DNA of 64,000 nucleotides, from assembly GCA_944324825.1 (NCBI GenBank), contig CALUXU010000003.1, positions 124,001 to 188,000 of the forward strand, read 5' to 3'. The DNA is from Candidatus Gastranaerophilales bacterium (GTDB lineage: Bacteria; Cyanobacteriota; Vampirovibrionia; Gastranaerophilales; Gastranaerophilaceae). The notes below the pieces were generated by a model. It worked only from the letters and a program-made list of their open reading frames with translations, was not told the DNA's origin and ran no database searches. A program made the position numbers and the translations under genes. Position 1 is the first letter of the stretch. Each line of letters opens with the position of its first letter. Shown piece by piece: positions 44,218 through 54,300 of this stretch.

Positions 44218-45474
44218 TTATAAGTCACGATAAATTCGGCGGCCGCGGTTACAGTTAAATGTTCTAAGGCCGCTAGAATCGTTATCTATACAGTATGATG
44301 TATATTTTATAATTACATTATCTTTTTTGTGTGTAGTTACCAAATGATTAAGCAAACGTACTGCATAACTGCTGATTTTTTCACCGCCGGCCGGATTGTC
44401 AACCTTTAAATTATTTATTACAATCGCTGTTGTATCCGGTTTATAAGAATTTTTTAACATAGTTCTGGTTGCAATTTTTTGTAATTCAGAATTTTGTTTA
44501 TTTCTGTCTGATACATCTTTTAATTTACAAGCGTTTGTAATATCAGCGGCCATTTTAAACGGCATAGGACGCTTTCTTAATTTATTAAGAAAATCATAAG
44601 AATCATAATCAATATTTCCGGATTTAGAAACTACTGTATCCATTAACAGTGGTAAATCTTCGAATTTTTCTTTTTTATCTAATAATAAACTATTTGCAGT
44701 TTCATAACGGGACTTAGAAAAAACTTCATCTCCGTCACTGTTTTTGGTTTTTGATAAATTTATCAATGTTTTCATTTTATCATTATTATTTGATGGATAT
44801 CTGTTTAAACCCTCATAAGCTTTTGAAAGAGCATCTTTATCAACAACAGTATCTCCATTTGCTTTTTTAAGCTTCGCTGCAGTAAATATATCAATCATTT
44901 CATTGACTGAATATTTTAAGTTTTTATCAACATAACTATTCATAAGAATTTGAGATAATTTTTTCTCACCATTTTTTGTAACAAGACAAGCACCTATTAT
45001 TTTATTTCTGGTTGCAGGCAGCGGATATTTATCAAGTAGAATCTTTCTAAACGGATGTTTACGATTGATACGAAATGTATTATCTCCCACATTTCGTGAA
45101 ATTTCTGTATTATATACGGTCTTCTCATCCGGAACTTTTGATGTTAAACCGCAATCTCTATCCATTCGGTAATCGGAATCAACTATATCTTTGAACTGAC
45201 GTATAGGTTTAATATCATCCTCGTCATAACTTCTATATCCTTCGGTTATATAATCTCTTTTTTCATCAAATAATTCATCATCTCTAAATGTTGATGATAT
45301 AACAGGTGATTCATTATCTTCTATTGTATTATTTTCTGGGTAATAATAAAAATAACTGACATTGTTTGTTCTATAAATTGCAGTAGATTTTGTATTATCC
45401 TTTATAGCATTTGTGTTTTGAGGCTTTGCTTTGAATTGAATATTGTAATTATTAAATTTGTTGATTGATAACAT
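44218..45474 (-). CDS. Hypothetical protein with helical repeats, 418 aa
   Basis: I recognise no family. After an Asn/Tyr-rich N-terminus (NNYNIQFKAK, then a polar acidic stretch) the C-terminal 250 residues contain degenerate repeats of about 36 residues. Examples begin AAKLKKANGDTVVDKDALS, LSKTKNSDGDEVFSKSRYE and VVSKSGNIDYDSYDFL. Each pairs a helix with an acidic NGD/DGD-type loop, suggesting an alpha-solenoid. There is no signal peptide. The start has AGGAG 6 nt upstream, but inside a 9-bp hairpin. It follows ilvD by 48 nt. Confidence 0.6.
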   Translation of the reverse strand: MLSINKFNNYNIQFKAKPQNTNAIKDNTKSTAIYRTNNVSYFYYYPENNTIEDNESPVISSTFRDDELFDEKRDYITEGYRSYDEDDIKPIRQFKDIVDSDYRMDRDCGLTSKVPDEKTVYNTEISRNVGDNTFRINRKHPFRKILLDKYPLPATRNKIIGACLVTKNGEKKLSQILMNSYVDKNLKYSVNEMIDIFTAAKLKKANGDTVVDKDALSKAYEGLNRYPSNNNDKMKTLINLSKTKNSDGDEVFSKSRYETANSLLLDKKEKFEDLPLLMDTVVSKSGNIDYDSYDFLNKLRKRPMPFKMAADITNACKLKDVSDRNKQNSELQKIATRTMLKNSYKPDTTAIVINNLKVDNPAGGEKISSYAVRLLNHLVTTHKKDNVIIKYTSYCIDNDSSGLRTFNCNRGRRIYRDL

Positions 45475-45476
45475 AG

Positions 45477-45497
45477 TTTACTCCTTACAGGAGTAAA
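45477..45497 (-). promoter_or_regulatory. Hairpin sequestering the Shine-Dalgarno of the repeat protein gene
   Basis: TTTACTCCT and AGGAGTAAA form a perfect 9-bp stem with a 3-nt loop. On the minus-strand mRNA the 3' arm contains AGGAG, 6 nt before the ATG at 45474. The hairpin would block ribosome access and could act as a translational switch. No T-run follows, so it is not a terminator of ilvD. Confidence 0.65.
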
Positions 45498-45522
45498 AAC
45501 GCGTAAAAATATTTTTTGCCGT

Positions 45523-47178
45523 TTAAATTATTGCTCCGTGGCTTGCATCCTGAACACATTTTGCATATTTTGCAAGATAACCTTTTTTTATCTTAATCTC
45601 AAACTGCGGCAAATGCTTTCTGCGTTCTGCTAAAATTTCATCGGATACAAGAAGATTGATTTTTCTGTTCGGAATATCAATAATAATCTTATCTCCGTTT
45701 TCTATTAGAGCAATATTTCCGCCGTTAGCAGCCTCAGGGCATATATGACCTACACAAATTCCTCTTGTACCGCCGGAAAAACGCCCGTCAGTAATCAGAG
45801 CAGCCTTTGTTCCAAGTCCTTTCCCCACCAGAAGAGAAGTCGGAGCAAGCATCTCACGCATGCCGGGAGAGCCCTTTGGTCCTTCATACCTTATTACAAT
45901 TACATCACCCTCTTTAATCTCATCGTTTTCAAGCGCCGCCATAGATTCTTCTTCCGAATCAAAAACTTTTGCCGTACCTTCAAAATAATAGCAGGATTCA
46001 TCAACACCAGAAATCTTGATTACGCAGCCTTCTGGTGCAATATTTCCGTATAATACCCCTAACCCCGGCTGAGTTGTTATCGGATTATCAGGGGAATGGA
46101 TTAATTCCGGATTATACCAGATATCCTTCACAATATCTTTTATTTTTTTACCCGTAACTCCTACGGTGTTATTAAATTCAGGGATATTTTCCGATAAAAC
46201 TCTCAATAAACCGCATATTCCGCCCGCATTATGAAAATCAACCATATTAGGCAGAGCTGTCGGATCAAGTTTCACAATCTGTTTAATCTTTGATGTGAGT
46301 TCTTCAAAATCATCCAGTTTAAGTTCAATATCACCTGCGGCAGCAACTGCAAGAAGATGCAGAAAAGAATTTGTAGAACCGCCGAGAGCATAATCGCAAA
46401 TAATAGCATTTCTTAACGATTCTTTTGTCACAATATCAAGAGGACACAAATTTTCTTTAACCAGCTCAACCGCTCTATATCCGCTGTCAAAGGCAATTCT
46501 TCTTTTCTTAGAGGATACGGCAGATGCGGTTGCACATTCAGGCAGACTCATTCCAAGAACCTCTGTTAGGCAAGCCATAGTATTTGCGGTATATAACCCC
46601 TGACAAGAACCGGCTGTCGGACAAGCTTCTTCCTCTAATTCCGCAAGCTGTGACTCGGTAATCTCTCCGTTTCGGTATTTTCCGACCGCTTCAAAAGTGC
46701 TTTTGATAAAACTCGTTTTCTCACACTGACATTCACCTGCAAGCATCGGACCTGCCGTTACTATAATTGTCGGAATATTTAATCTGACAGCTGCAATGAG
46801 CATTGCAGGAGTTATCTTGTCACAATTAGACAAAAGCACAAGACCGTCTAATTGATGAGCCTCCGCAACCGTTTCAACACAATCGGCAATCAAATCACGG
46901 GACGGAAGTGAGTATCTCATTCCCTTATGCCCCATTGCCAAGCCGTCGCATACGGCAGGAACTCCAAATATAAACGCCTGTCCGCCTGCAGATTGTATCC
47001 CTTTTTCAATCTGGCGCTCTAAATCCCTCATTCCGATATGACCGGGAACAATGTCAGAAAAAGAACTTGCTATACCGATAAAAGGTTTATCAATATTTTT
47101 TTTACTCACACCTGTTGAATACAATAATGCACGATGCGGAGCACGTGCCGCCCCTTTTTTTATTGTATCACTTCGCAT
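45523..47178 (-). CDS. ilvD: Dihydroxy-acid dehydratase
   Basis: This 551-residue enzyme has [11 protein letters not shown] with a cluster Cys, [19 protein letters not shown] with a further Cys and [12 protein letters not shown], all diagnostic of IlvD. It dehydrates dihydroxy-isovalerate and methylvalerate in branched-chain amino-acid synthesis and carries an oxygen-sensitive Fe-S cluster. Its start overlaps nagA by 11 nt. No other ilv gene is in the window. Confidence 0.96.
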   Translation of the reverse strand: MRSDTIKKGAARAPHRALLYSTGVSKKNIDKPFIGIASSFSDIVPGHIGMRDLERQIEKGIQSAGGQAFIFGVPAVCDGLAMGHKGMRYSLPSRDLIADCVETVAEAHQLDGLVLLSNCDKITPAMLIAAVRLNIPTIIVTAGPMLAGECQCEKTSFIKSTFEAVGKYRNGEITESQLAELEEEACPTAGSCQGLYTANTMACLTEVLGMSLPECATASAVSSKKRRIAFDSGYRAVELVKENLCPLDIVTKESLRNAIICDYALGGSTNSFLHLLAVAAAGDIELKLDDFEELTSKIKQIVKLDPTALPNMVDFHNAGGICGLLRVLSENIPEFNNTVGVTGKKIKDIVKDIWYNPELIHSPDNPITTQPGLGVLYGNIAPEGCVIKISGVDESCYYFEGTAKVFDSEEESMAALENDEIKEGDVIVIRYEGPKGSPGMREMLAPTSLLVGKGLGTKAALITDGRFSGGTRGICVGHICPEAANGGNIALIENGDKIIIDIPNRKINLLVSDEILAERRKHLPQFEIKIKKGYLAKYAKCVQDASHGAII

Positions 47179-48088
47179 AATAATCCCCTTTTCTGACTTT
47201 TAGAATATTATACTCATCATCCCATTCAATTTCGCCGTCAATCGAAATGTTATGATAATCATAAACGTTGTTAATCAACTGTAAAGAAAACAAATCTTTT
47301 TTCCCGAGGATTTTAACGATTTTATCAAGCAAGGTTGTACTGCCTGCAATTGTACCGTTTGCAGATGTCGCTTTCACCCCGTCATAATAAATCTTTTCAT
47401 CAGCAAAAACTGCCGCTTTTTTACTGCTGTATGTAATCGGAAGTGCATCACTAATCAAAATAATTCTGTTTAATGGTTTTGATTTGAATATAAGCCTTAT
47501 TATTTCATCGCTCAAATGCACCCCATCCGCAATCATTTCAGTATATAATCCGTCATCAATCAATGCGGATAATGCTGTTGAAGAGCCTCTGTGAGAAATT
47601 CCCTTCATTGCGTTAAAAATGTGAGTTACACCGCTGCAATCTTCGAGGTTACCGCCCGTACAATGTCCTGCCTGAACTTTAACGTTTTTAGAATTCAAGT
47701 AATCCACCAAACCTTCATCAAGTTCCGGTGCCAGTGTTACTATTTTTATAAAATCGTCTTCAATCTGCTGATAATTTTCAACCGTTAGGGGCAAAAAGTG
47801 TTCATAATTATGAATCCCTTTTTTTTCTACGTTAATAAATATCCCCTCAAGATGAATTCCCAAAATATCTGCACAGTCGCTGCGGTTATTTTGAGAGGCT
47901 TCTTTTATAACTTGAACCTGACGTTTAATATTCTCAACGGAATCTGTAACAAGTGTCGGGAAAAAACCGCCGATACCAAGTTTTAAAAGTTCTTTTGCGA
48001 CAAAAATAACCTCTTCAACCGCTGCCTTATTAAAATCAATCCCAAAGGCACCGTGCATGTGTTGATCAACAAGTAGTGCAGTTTTCAT
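47168..48088 (-). CDS. nagA: N-acetylglucosamine-6-phosphate deacetylase-like protein, short form
   Basis: This 306-residue member of the NagA family has [19 protein letters not shown] with the metal Glu, AGHCTGG and THIFNAM with metal His residues, [15 protein letters not shown] with the catalytic Asp and [11 protein letters not shown]. The catalytic core is thus complete, but the usual N-terminal beta-sandwich segment of about 50 residues is absent and the ATG lies 2 nt after the murE stop. It should deacetylate GlcNAc-6-P for amino-sugar or murein recycling, though the missing domain makes this less certain. It lies between murE and ilvD. Confidence 0.8.
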   Translation of the reverse strand: MKTALLVDQHMHGAFGIDFNKAAVEEVIFVAKELLKLGIGGFFPTLVTDSVENIKRQVQVIKEASQNNRSDCADILGIHLEGIFINVEKKGIHNYEHFLPLTVENYQQIEDDFIKIVTLAPELDEGLVDYLNSKNVKVQAGHCTGGNLEDCSGVTHIFNAMKGISHRGSSTALSALIDDGLYTEMIADGVHLSDEIIRLIFKSKPLNRIILISDALPITYSSKKAAVFADEKIYYDGVKATSANGTIAGSTTLLDKIVKILGKKDLFSLQLINNVYDYHNISIDGEIEWDDEYNILKVRKGDYYAK

Positions 48089-48090
48089 AA

Positions 48091-49548
48091 CTAAACCCCG
48101 AAAACTTTTCTAGCTTCTTCTCTATCATCGAAATGAATAGTCTTATCCGCAAGAATTTGGTAATCCTCGTGTCCTTTGCCGGCAATAACTACAACGTCAT
48201 TTTCTTTTGCAATTGTTTTTAATAATTCAATTGCCTTTCCTCTGTCGGCTTCCACCGTAATATCATTTACGGATTTAAACCCGGTCAGAATATCCGTAAT
48301 AATTTGCTGCGGATCTTCGCTTCTCGGATTATCAGATGTAACAATAACTTTATCTGCAAGTTTTTCTGCGATTGCCCCCATTTTAGGACGTTTTGTTGCA
48401 TCTCTGTCACCGCCGCAGCCAAACACACAAATCAAACTGCTGCCTTGAGGAGTAATTTCTCTTGCGGCATTTAATACGTTTTGCAAACCGTCAGGAGTAT
48501 GCGCATAATCAACTATAACCAGAGGATGATGTACGACGACCTCAAATCTGCCGGCTACACCTTTAACAGGTTCTAATGCTTTTATTGCATTATCAATATT
48601 CAATCCCATTGCGTAAGCAACCGTTAAAGCTGCCAAAACGTTATAAACACTGAACATTCCGTTCATAGAAAGATGAACAGGATATACTTTGCCGTCGATT
48701 AGACATTCAAAAGATACCCCTTTCGGTGAAAACGCAATATTACGGGCCGTCAAAGTTGCATCGTTCTTAACTCCGTATGTATAAAGTTTTACGCCTTCTT
48801 TTAATACGCTTTTGAACCTTTCGGCATAAGAATCATCTATATTTATAACCGCAACATCACCGGCTTTCAGACGTTCAAAAAGCATTGCCTTTGCATTAAA
48901 ATATCTGTCCATCGTAATATGGTAATCCAAATGATCCTGCGTAAGGTTTGTTAATACAGCACAGTTGTATTCACAAAAACCGACTCTGTTTTGTACCAAA
49001 GCGTGAGAAGATACTTCCATCGCAACATTTTTTATATGTGCTTCATCTTTTATCATCTTAAGAGTATGCTGCAATTCTGGCGCTTGAGGAGTCGTATGTT
49101 TTGCTTCTTTATATTCTCCGTCTGATGAGAGTTTGTAGCCTAAAGTACCAATCAGAGCACATTTATCTCCTGATGATTCCATTATTCTTTGTACAAGGTG
49201 GGTAACGGTAGTTTTACCGTTAGTCCCTGTAACACCTATCAAGTTTAATTCTTTTGAAGGAGATGCGTAAAATTGATTTGCAAGTCCTGCGATTGATTGC
49301 TCTGCAGAATTAACAATAATTTGAGGAACAGGCAAATCAAGCTTTGTTTCGCACATAACAGCTGCCGCGCCTTTTTTAACGGCATCTGCGGCAAAATTAT
49401 GTCCGTCAACGTGTTCGCCCCTAAGACATACAAAAATATCACCTTTTTGCGTTGTCTTAGAATTATAATTTATTCCTGTAACTTCAACATCATCAAAATT
49501 ATATTTTTCAACCACATCTACATCTTTAATTAGTTCTGACAGTTTCAT
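48091..49548 (-). CDS. murE: UDP-MurNAc-tripeptide synthetase (meso-DAP adding)
   Basis: This 485-residue Mur ligase has the P-loop GVTGTNGKTTV, the carbamate-Lys region around DRYFNAKAMLF and the specificity motif DNPRSEDP, which selects meso-diaminopimelate over lysine. It adds DAP to UDP-MurNAc-L-Ala-D-Glu. The ATG at 49548 has AAAGGAG about 10 nt upstream and overlaps the ftsI end by 23 nt; upstream in-frame starts are not supported. A conserved division/cell-wall gene neighbourhood is retained. Confidence 0.96.
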   Translation of the reverse strand: MKLSELIKDVDVVEKYNFDDVEVTGINYNSKTTQKGDIFVCLRGEHVDGHNFAADAVKKGAAAVMCETKLDLPVPQIIVNSAEQSIAGLANQFYASPSKELNLIGVTGTNGKTTVTHLVQRIMESSGDKCALIGTLGYKLSSDGEYKEAKHTTPQAPELQHTLKMIKDEAHIKNVAMEVSSHALVQNRVGFCEYNCAVLTNLTQDHLDYHITMDRYFNAKAMLFERLKAGDVAVINIDDSYAERFKSVLKEGVKLYTYGVKNDATLTARNIAFSPKGVSFECLIDGKVYPVHLSMNGMFSVYNVLAALTVAYAMGLNIDNAIKALEPVKGVAGRFEVVVHHPLVIVDYAHTPDGLQNVLNAAREITPQGSSLICVFGCGGDRDATKRPKMGAIAEKLADKVIVTSDNPRSEDPQQIITDILTGFKSVNDITVEADRGKAIELLKTIAKENDVVVIAGKGHEDYQILADKTIHFDDREEARKVFGV

Positions 49549-51307
49549 TTTGTACATTCTCCTTTGTCGTCCTAGCATTATGTTTATCAGGTGTCAGGTT
49601 CATTATACTTGCAACCTGAGATGAAATAGCTTTGAATATAGGGGCTGCAACGGTATTCCCCCAAATTTCTCCGCCCTGAGCGGAATCTACTACAACGTAT
49701 ATTAACACCTGCGGATCAGTTGCAGGCAAATAACCTACAATTGATGTATATAATTTATTTGTATATCCGGTATCGTTTTCTTTAGGCTTACGGGAAGTCC
49801 CTGTTTTAGCCGCAATATAGTAATCACTCATTTTTATAGGAGAGTTACCGGCTTCAATACTTTTAGTCAACAATTCCGTAACCGTTTTCGCAGTTTCAGG
49901 CGGCATAACCTGAACACTTTTTATCTTAGCGGCAGCTTCCTCCGGAGAGTATTTGATAACGTGAGGGGTTACTCTTACCCCGTTATTGGCTATCGCAGAA
50001 ACCGCTGATACAAGTTGTATTGCAGTAACAGAAGAACCGTAACCGTAACCCATACAGGCATGGTCTGAAACATCCCACTTGCTTGCAGGTTTTAAAAGCC
50101 CGATGGATTCACCCGGTAAATCTATACCGGTTTTATGCCCGAAGCCGAATTTTTCCAGAATATCATGGAATTCCGAAGATGTCATAGTTTGTGCAATTCT
50201 TACGGCACCTACGTTACTTGAATGCAAAAAGAAGTAAACCAAATCAATCATCCCCGGTGCTCCTCTTTGCTTGTAATCGTAGTTTGAAATAGTCCACCAT
50301 CCGATTTTAATCTTACCGGTATCGTTAATCTTTGTGTTTTTATTAATTTTTCCGAGAGCCATTGCGGACGCGACAGTAATTGTTTTAAACGTAGACCCCG
50401 GAGGGAAAATATCCGTTAATGTCCAGTTCTTTGTCTGAATCATAGAAGCTTCTCTGTAATGGTTCGGGTCATAGAAAGGATAAACCGCATAAGCCAAAAT
50501 TTCTCCGTTCTTAGGATTCATAACAATGACCGCGCCGCGTTGTGCCTTGAACTTAGATACAGCATGATCCAGCTCTCTTTCACAAATATGTTGAATTGCC
50601 GTATCGATTGTTAATGTAACGTTTTCTCCCTTTAAAGGTTCTGTTGCCGCAACAGGGTCTGTCGAAAAAGTATAAATCAAGTTTCCGGAAGGAGTTTTTT
50701 CGATATTAGGTTTCTGGGTAACGTGTTCAAGTTTATCTTTTGCCGTAAATTCAACCCCTGCCGACACATCCGCATCAAAGTTATAGTATCCCAGAATATG
50801 AGAGGCCAGAGAGCCTTGAGGATAAACTCTTATACTCTTTTTATCAATCGGAATTTCTCTCAAACAAAGTTTTACGATTGCATCACGCTCTGCTTTTCCG
50901 ACTCTCCTTTTTAAGAGAATAACATTTTCGTTTTTGTCTGATTCAAACTTAGCCATCAAGGTCGCAGGCTGCATTTTCAAAATAGGTGCTAAGGCTTTAG
51001 CAAGTTCTTCTTTTGTGTGAATTTTGTCATCAAAGTCCTTAGGCCTGGCATACACGTCGTAATAAACCATGTCCGTTGCGAGCTTTATCCCGTTTCGGTC
51101 ATAAATATCTCCGCGCATAATAAACGAACTTGAAGCTCTTTGACGTTTTGCCTTTGCCCGATAATGTTTCACATCAAGAATTTGGATACAAAACAAGTGA
51201 AAAATCAACAGCAGCGCAAAAATTGCAAAGAAAATCTGAGTTCTCCCAAGCCGTTTATTAAATACCTTTATCCTTTGATCTTTTATTTTAAATAAATCAT
51301 CTCTCAC
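49526..51307 (-). CDS. ftsI: Peptidoglycan D,D-transpeptidase FtsI (PBP3-like)
   Basis: This 593-residue class B penicillin-binding protein has an N-terminal membrane helix (FFAIFALLLIFHLFCIQIL), a dimerisation domain and a transpeptidase domain with SxxK in PPGSTFKT, SxN in SSNVG and KTG in AAKTGTSRKP. It cross-links septal peptidoglycan. There is no PASTA domain. The start codon at 51307 is GTG, and a TGGTAAAAT extended -10 lies 7 nt upstream with no Shine-Dalgarno sequence. It is divergent from dnaE and leads murE, nagA and ilvD. Confidence 0.94.
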   Translation of the reverse strand: MRDDLFKIKDQRIKVFNKRLGRTQIFFAIFALLLIFHLFCIQILDVKHYRAKAKRQRASSSFIMRGDIYDRNGIKLATDMVYYDVYARPKDFDDKIHTKEELAKALAPILKMQPATLMAKFESDKNENVILLKRRVGKAERDAIVKLCLREIPIDKKSIRVYPQGSLASHILGYYNFDADVSAGVEFTAKDKLEHVTQKPNIEKTPSGNLIYTFSTDPVAATEPLKGENVTLTIDTAIQHICERELDHAVSKFKAQRGAVIVMNPKNGEILAYAVYPFYDPNHYREASMIQTKNWTLTDIFPPGSTFKTITVASAMALGKINKNTKINDTGKIKIGWWTISNYDYKQRGAPGMIDLVYFFLHSSNVGAVRIAQTMTSSEFHDILEKFGFGHKTGIDLPGESIGLLKPASKWDVSDHACMGYGYGSSVTAIQLVSAVSAIANNGVRVTPHVIKYSPEEAAAKIKSVQVMPPETAKTVTELLTKSIEAGNSPIKMSDYYIAAKTGTSRKPKENDTGYTNKLYTSIVGYLPATDPQVLIYVVVDSAQGGEIWGNTVAAPIFKAISSQVASIMNLTPDKHNARTTKENVQNETVRTN

Positions 51308-51314
51308 GACTTAA

Positions 51315-51323
51315 ATTTTACCA
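51315..51323 (-). promoter_or_regulatory. Extended -10 promoter of ftsI
   Basis: On the minus strand TGG-TAAAAT lies 7 nt before the GTG start of ftsI. The transcript would be leaderless or nearly so. Confidence 0.5.
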
Positions 51324-51370
51324 CAAGCAATATTATTTTTAAATTCTTTACAGAAGTACATAATTGTCTG

Positions 51371-51379
51371 TGCTAAATT
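51371..51379 (+). promoter_or_regulatory. Extended -10 promoter of dnaE
   Basis: TGC-TAAATT lies 6 nt before the ATG at 51386. TTTACA around 51347 is a possible -35, but its spacing is long. There is no Shine-Dalgarno sequence. Confidence 0.45.
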
Positions 51380-51385
51380 TTAAAT

Positions 51386-54300
51386 ATGAGCGTTCAGTAT
51401 GTACCGTTACATTTGCACACAGAGTATTCATTACTAGACGGTGCAATAAAAATAAAAGACTTATGCAAGTTCGCCAAAGAACATAACATGCCGGCAGTTG
51501 CAGTAACTGACCACGGGGTTATGTACGGCGCTCTTGATTTGTATATTGATGCAAAAGAAGCAGGTATCAAACCGATTATCGGGTGTGAGTTTTATGTTCA
51601 CACAGGTGATATTACGGAGCGTGACCAGCACAACAACCCGAGATATCACCTTATCCTTCTGGCAAAAGATAATGACGGTTATATGAATCTGGTAAAACTT
51701 GCCTCTGATGCGGCTTGTAAAGGTTTCTACGTAAAACCTCGTATTAATTTTGAGCTTTTGAAAAAATATTCCAAAGGCTTAATATGCTGCTCTGCATGTT
51801 TAGGCGGCGAAGTTCTCTGCCATCTAAAAAACGGCGACTACGAAGGCGCAAAAGAGGTTGCAAAACGGTACAAGGATTTATTCGGGGATGACTATTATAT
51901 TGAACTTCAAGACCACGGGTTAGAAGACCAGAAACGTACAAACCCTGATTTAATCAAGCTTGCCAAAGAGCTTGATATCAAAATGATTATTACAAACGAC
52001 TCTCACTATTTGAGAAAAGAGGATGCAGACTGGCATGACACCTTATTGTGTATGCAGACTCAATCACTAAAAAGTGAGGAGCACCGTTTCCATTTCCCTA
52101 ACAATGAATTTTATGTAAAAACGGTAGACGAATTAAGAGATGCTTTCAAATGGATGGATTCCGAAACCTTTGATGAATGTATTAAAAACACAGTTGATAT
52201 TGCAGAAAAATGCCACGTTACAATCAAATGGGAGGCACCGCTGCCGGATTATCCGGTACCGGCAGGATATGATACGGAATCCTACCTTGATTTCCTTGTA
52301 AATGAAGGTTTAAAAAAGAAATACGGGGAAGAAAATATTACGGAAGATTTGATGGAGCGTGTCCGATACGAGCTCGGAATCATTCATAAGATGGGCTTCT
52401 CCGCTTACTTCCTAATCACATGGGACTTTATCCACTATGCAAAGACTCACGATATTCCGGTCGGCCCGGGGCGTGGTTCGGCAGCAGGTTCGGTTGTTGC
52501 ATACGCTCTAGATATAACGGACTTAGACCCTATCAAGCACCATCTGTTGTTTGAAAGATTCCTTAACCCTGAACGTTTCAGTATGCCCGATATTGATACC
52601 GACTTCTGTATCGATAAGCGCGGCGAAGTTATTGACTACGTTGTTGACAAGTATGGTGAAGATAAAGTTTGTCAGATTATTACCTTCTCTACACTTGCGC
52701 CGAGAAACGCAATGAAAAGTGTTGCAAGGGTATTCGGTATTGAATACGCAAAAAGCAACAAACTTGCATCAATGATTCCGACCGATGCGAAAAACATTGA
52801 TGCGGCGCTTCAAGACGGAATGGAGCTAAGAGAAGAGTATGATAAGGATCCTGAGGTAAAAAGACTTGTTGATACCGCAAAATGTGTTGAAGGTATCAAA
52901 TGCGGTATTGGTATGCACGCCGCAGGTGTTATCATTTCATACAAACCTTTAGACCAGATTGTACCGGTTCAGCCGTCTAAAGACGGAATTATTATCACAC
53001 AATACCACAGAGAAATTCTGGAAAAACTAAAACTCTTAAAAATGGACTTTTTGGGGTTAAGAAACCTCACAATGATACACAAAACAGTCAAACTGGTTAA
53101 AAGATGCCAGGGAATAGATGTTGATATCAACCATATTCCGCTTGACGATAAACCTACATACGATATGCTGGTCAGAGGTGAAACCGTCGGTGTATTCCAG
53201 CTTGAATCATCAGGTATGACAAGCCTTGTAAAAAAACTTAAACCTGACGTATTTGAAGATTTAGGCGCTTTAGTTGCACTTTTCCGTCCGGGCCCGTTAG
53301 GCTCCGGCATGGTTGATGACTTCGTTGAGAGAAAACACGGTCGTCAGGCAATTACATACGCTCACCCGAGATTGGAGCCGATACTTAAAGACACCTACGG
53401 AACAATGGTTTATCAAGAGCAGATTATGCAAATCTTCCAGGTAATGGCAGATTACTCACTGGGTCAGGCAGACCAGGTTCGCCGTATGATGGGGCACAAA
53501 GATCCGGAAGCGATGGCGGCTCAAAAAGACAAGCTTATTGAAGGCTCCGCAAAATACGGAATGAAGGCGGAGGATGCAACAAAACTGTTTGAACAGATTC
53601 AGAACTTTGCGGCATACTGTTTTAACCGTGCACACTCATCTGCGTACGCTTTTGTTGCGTATCAAACCGCATACTTAAAATGTCATTATCCTGTTGAATA
53701 CCTGTCATCTCTTTTATCAAGTGTATCAGGTGATCAGGATAAAACACAGGCTTATATTGAAGAGGCACAAAAATACGGAATAAAAGTTCTGCCTCCTGAT
53801 ATAAATAAATCCTTCCTTGAGTATTCTCCTGACGGACACAATATAAGATTCGGACTTGCCGCTATCAAACAGGTCGGAGAAGGAGTTGTGGAAGCGATTA
53901 TACAGGAGCGTGAAGAGCACGGAGAATATAAAGATATATTTGATTTCTGTAAACGGCTTGACCCTAAACATGTTAATAAACGATTACTTGAAGGTTTAAT
54001 TAAAGCCGGAGCCTTCTCAACTATTGAGAAAAGCAGAAAACAATTACTGGAGAATATGGAATACATTATTTCAGCCGTATCAAGAGAAGCAAAAGCCCGT
54101 GAAATGGGACAGGTAAGTTTATTTGCGGCTCTGCCGGAGGATGATAGCTTTGCATCATCACAATTCCAATTAGGCGGCTCCGATGAAGAATTTGACGACA
54201 AGCAGATTCAACTGTTTGAAAAAGAATTTTTAGGATTTTACGTAACATCACACCCTCTGTTCTCAATTAGAGATAAGCTGCCTTTCTTGATGACACATAA

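Noticed and set aside
45477-45497. Reading the hairpin as an ilvD terminator
   Set aside because: No T-run follows the stem on the minus strand; the SD-sequestering interpretation fits better.
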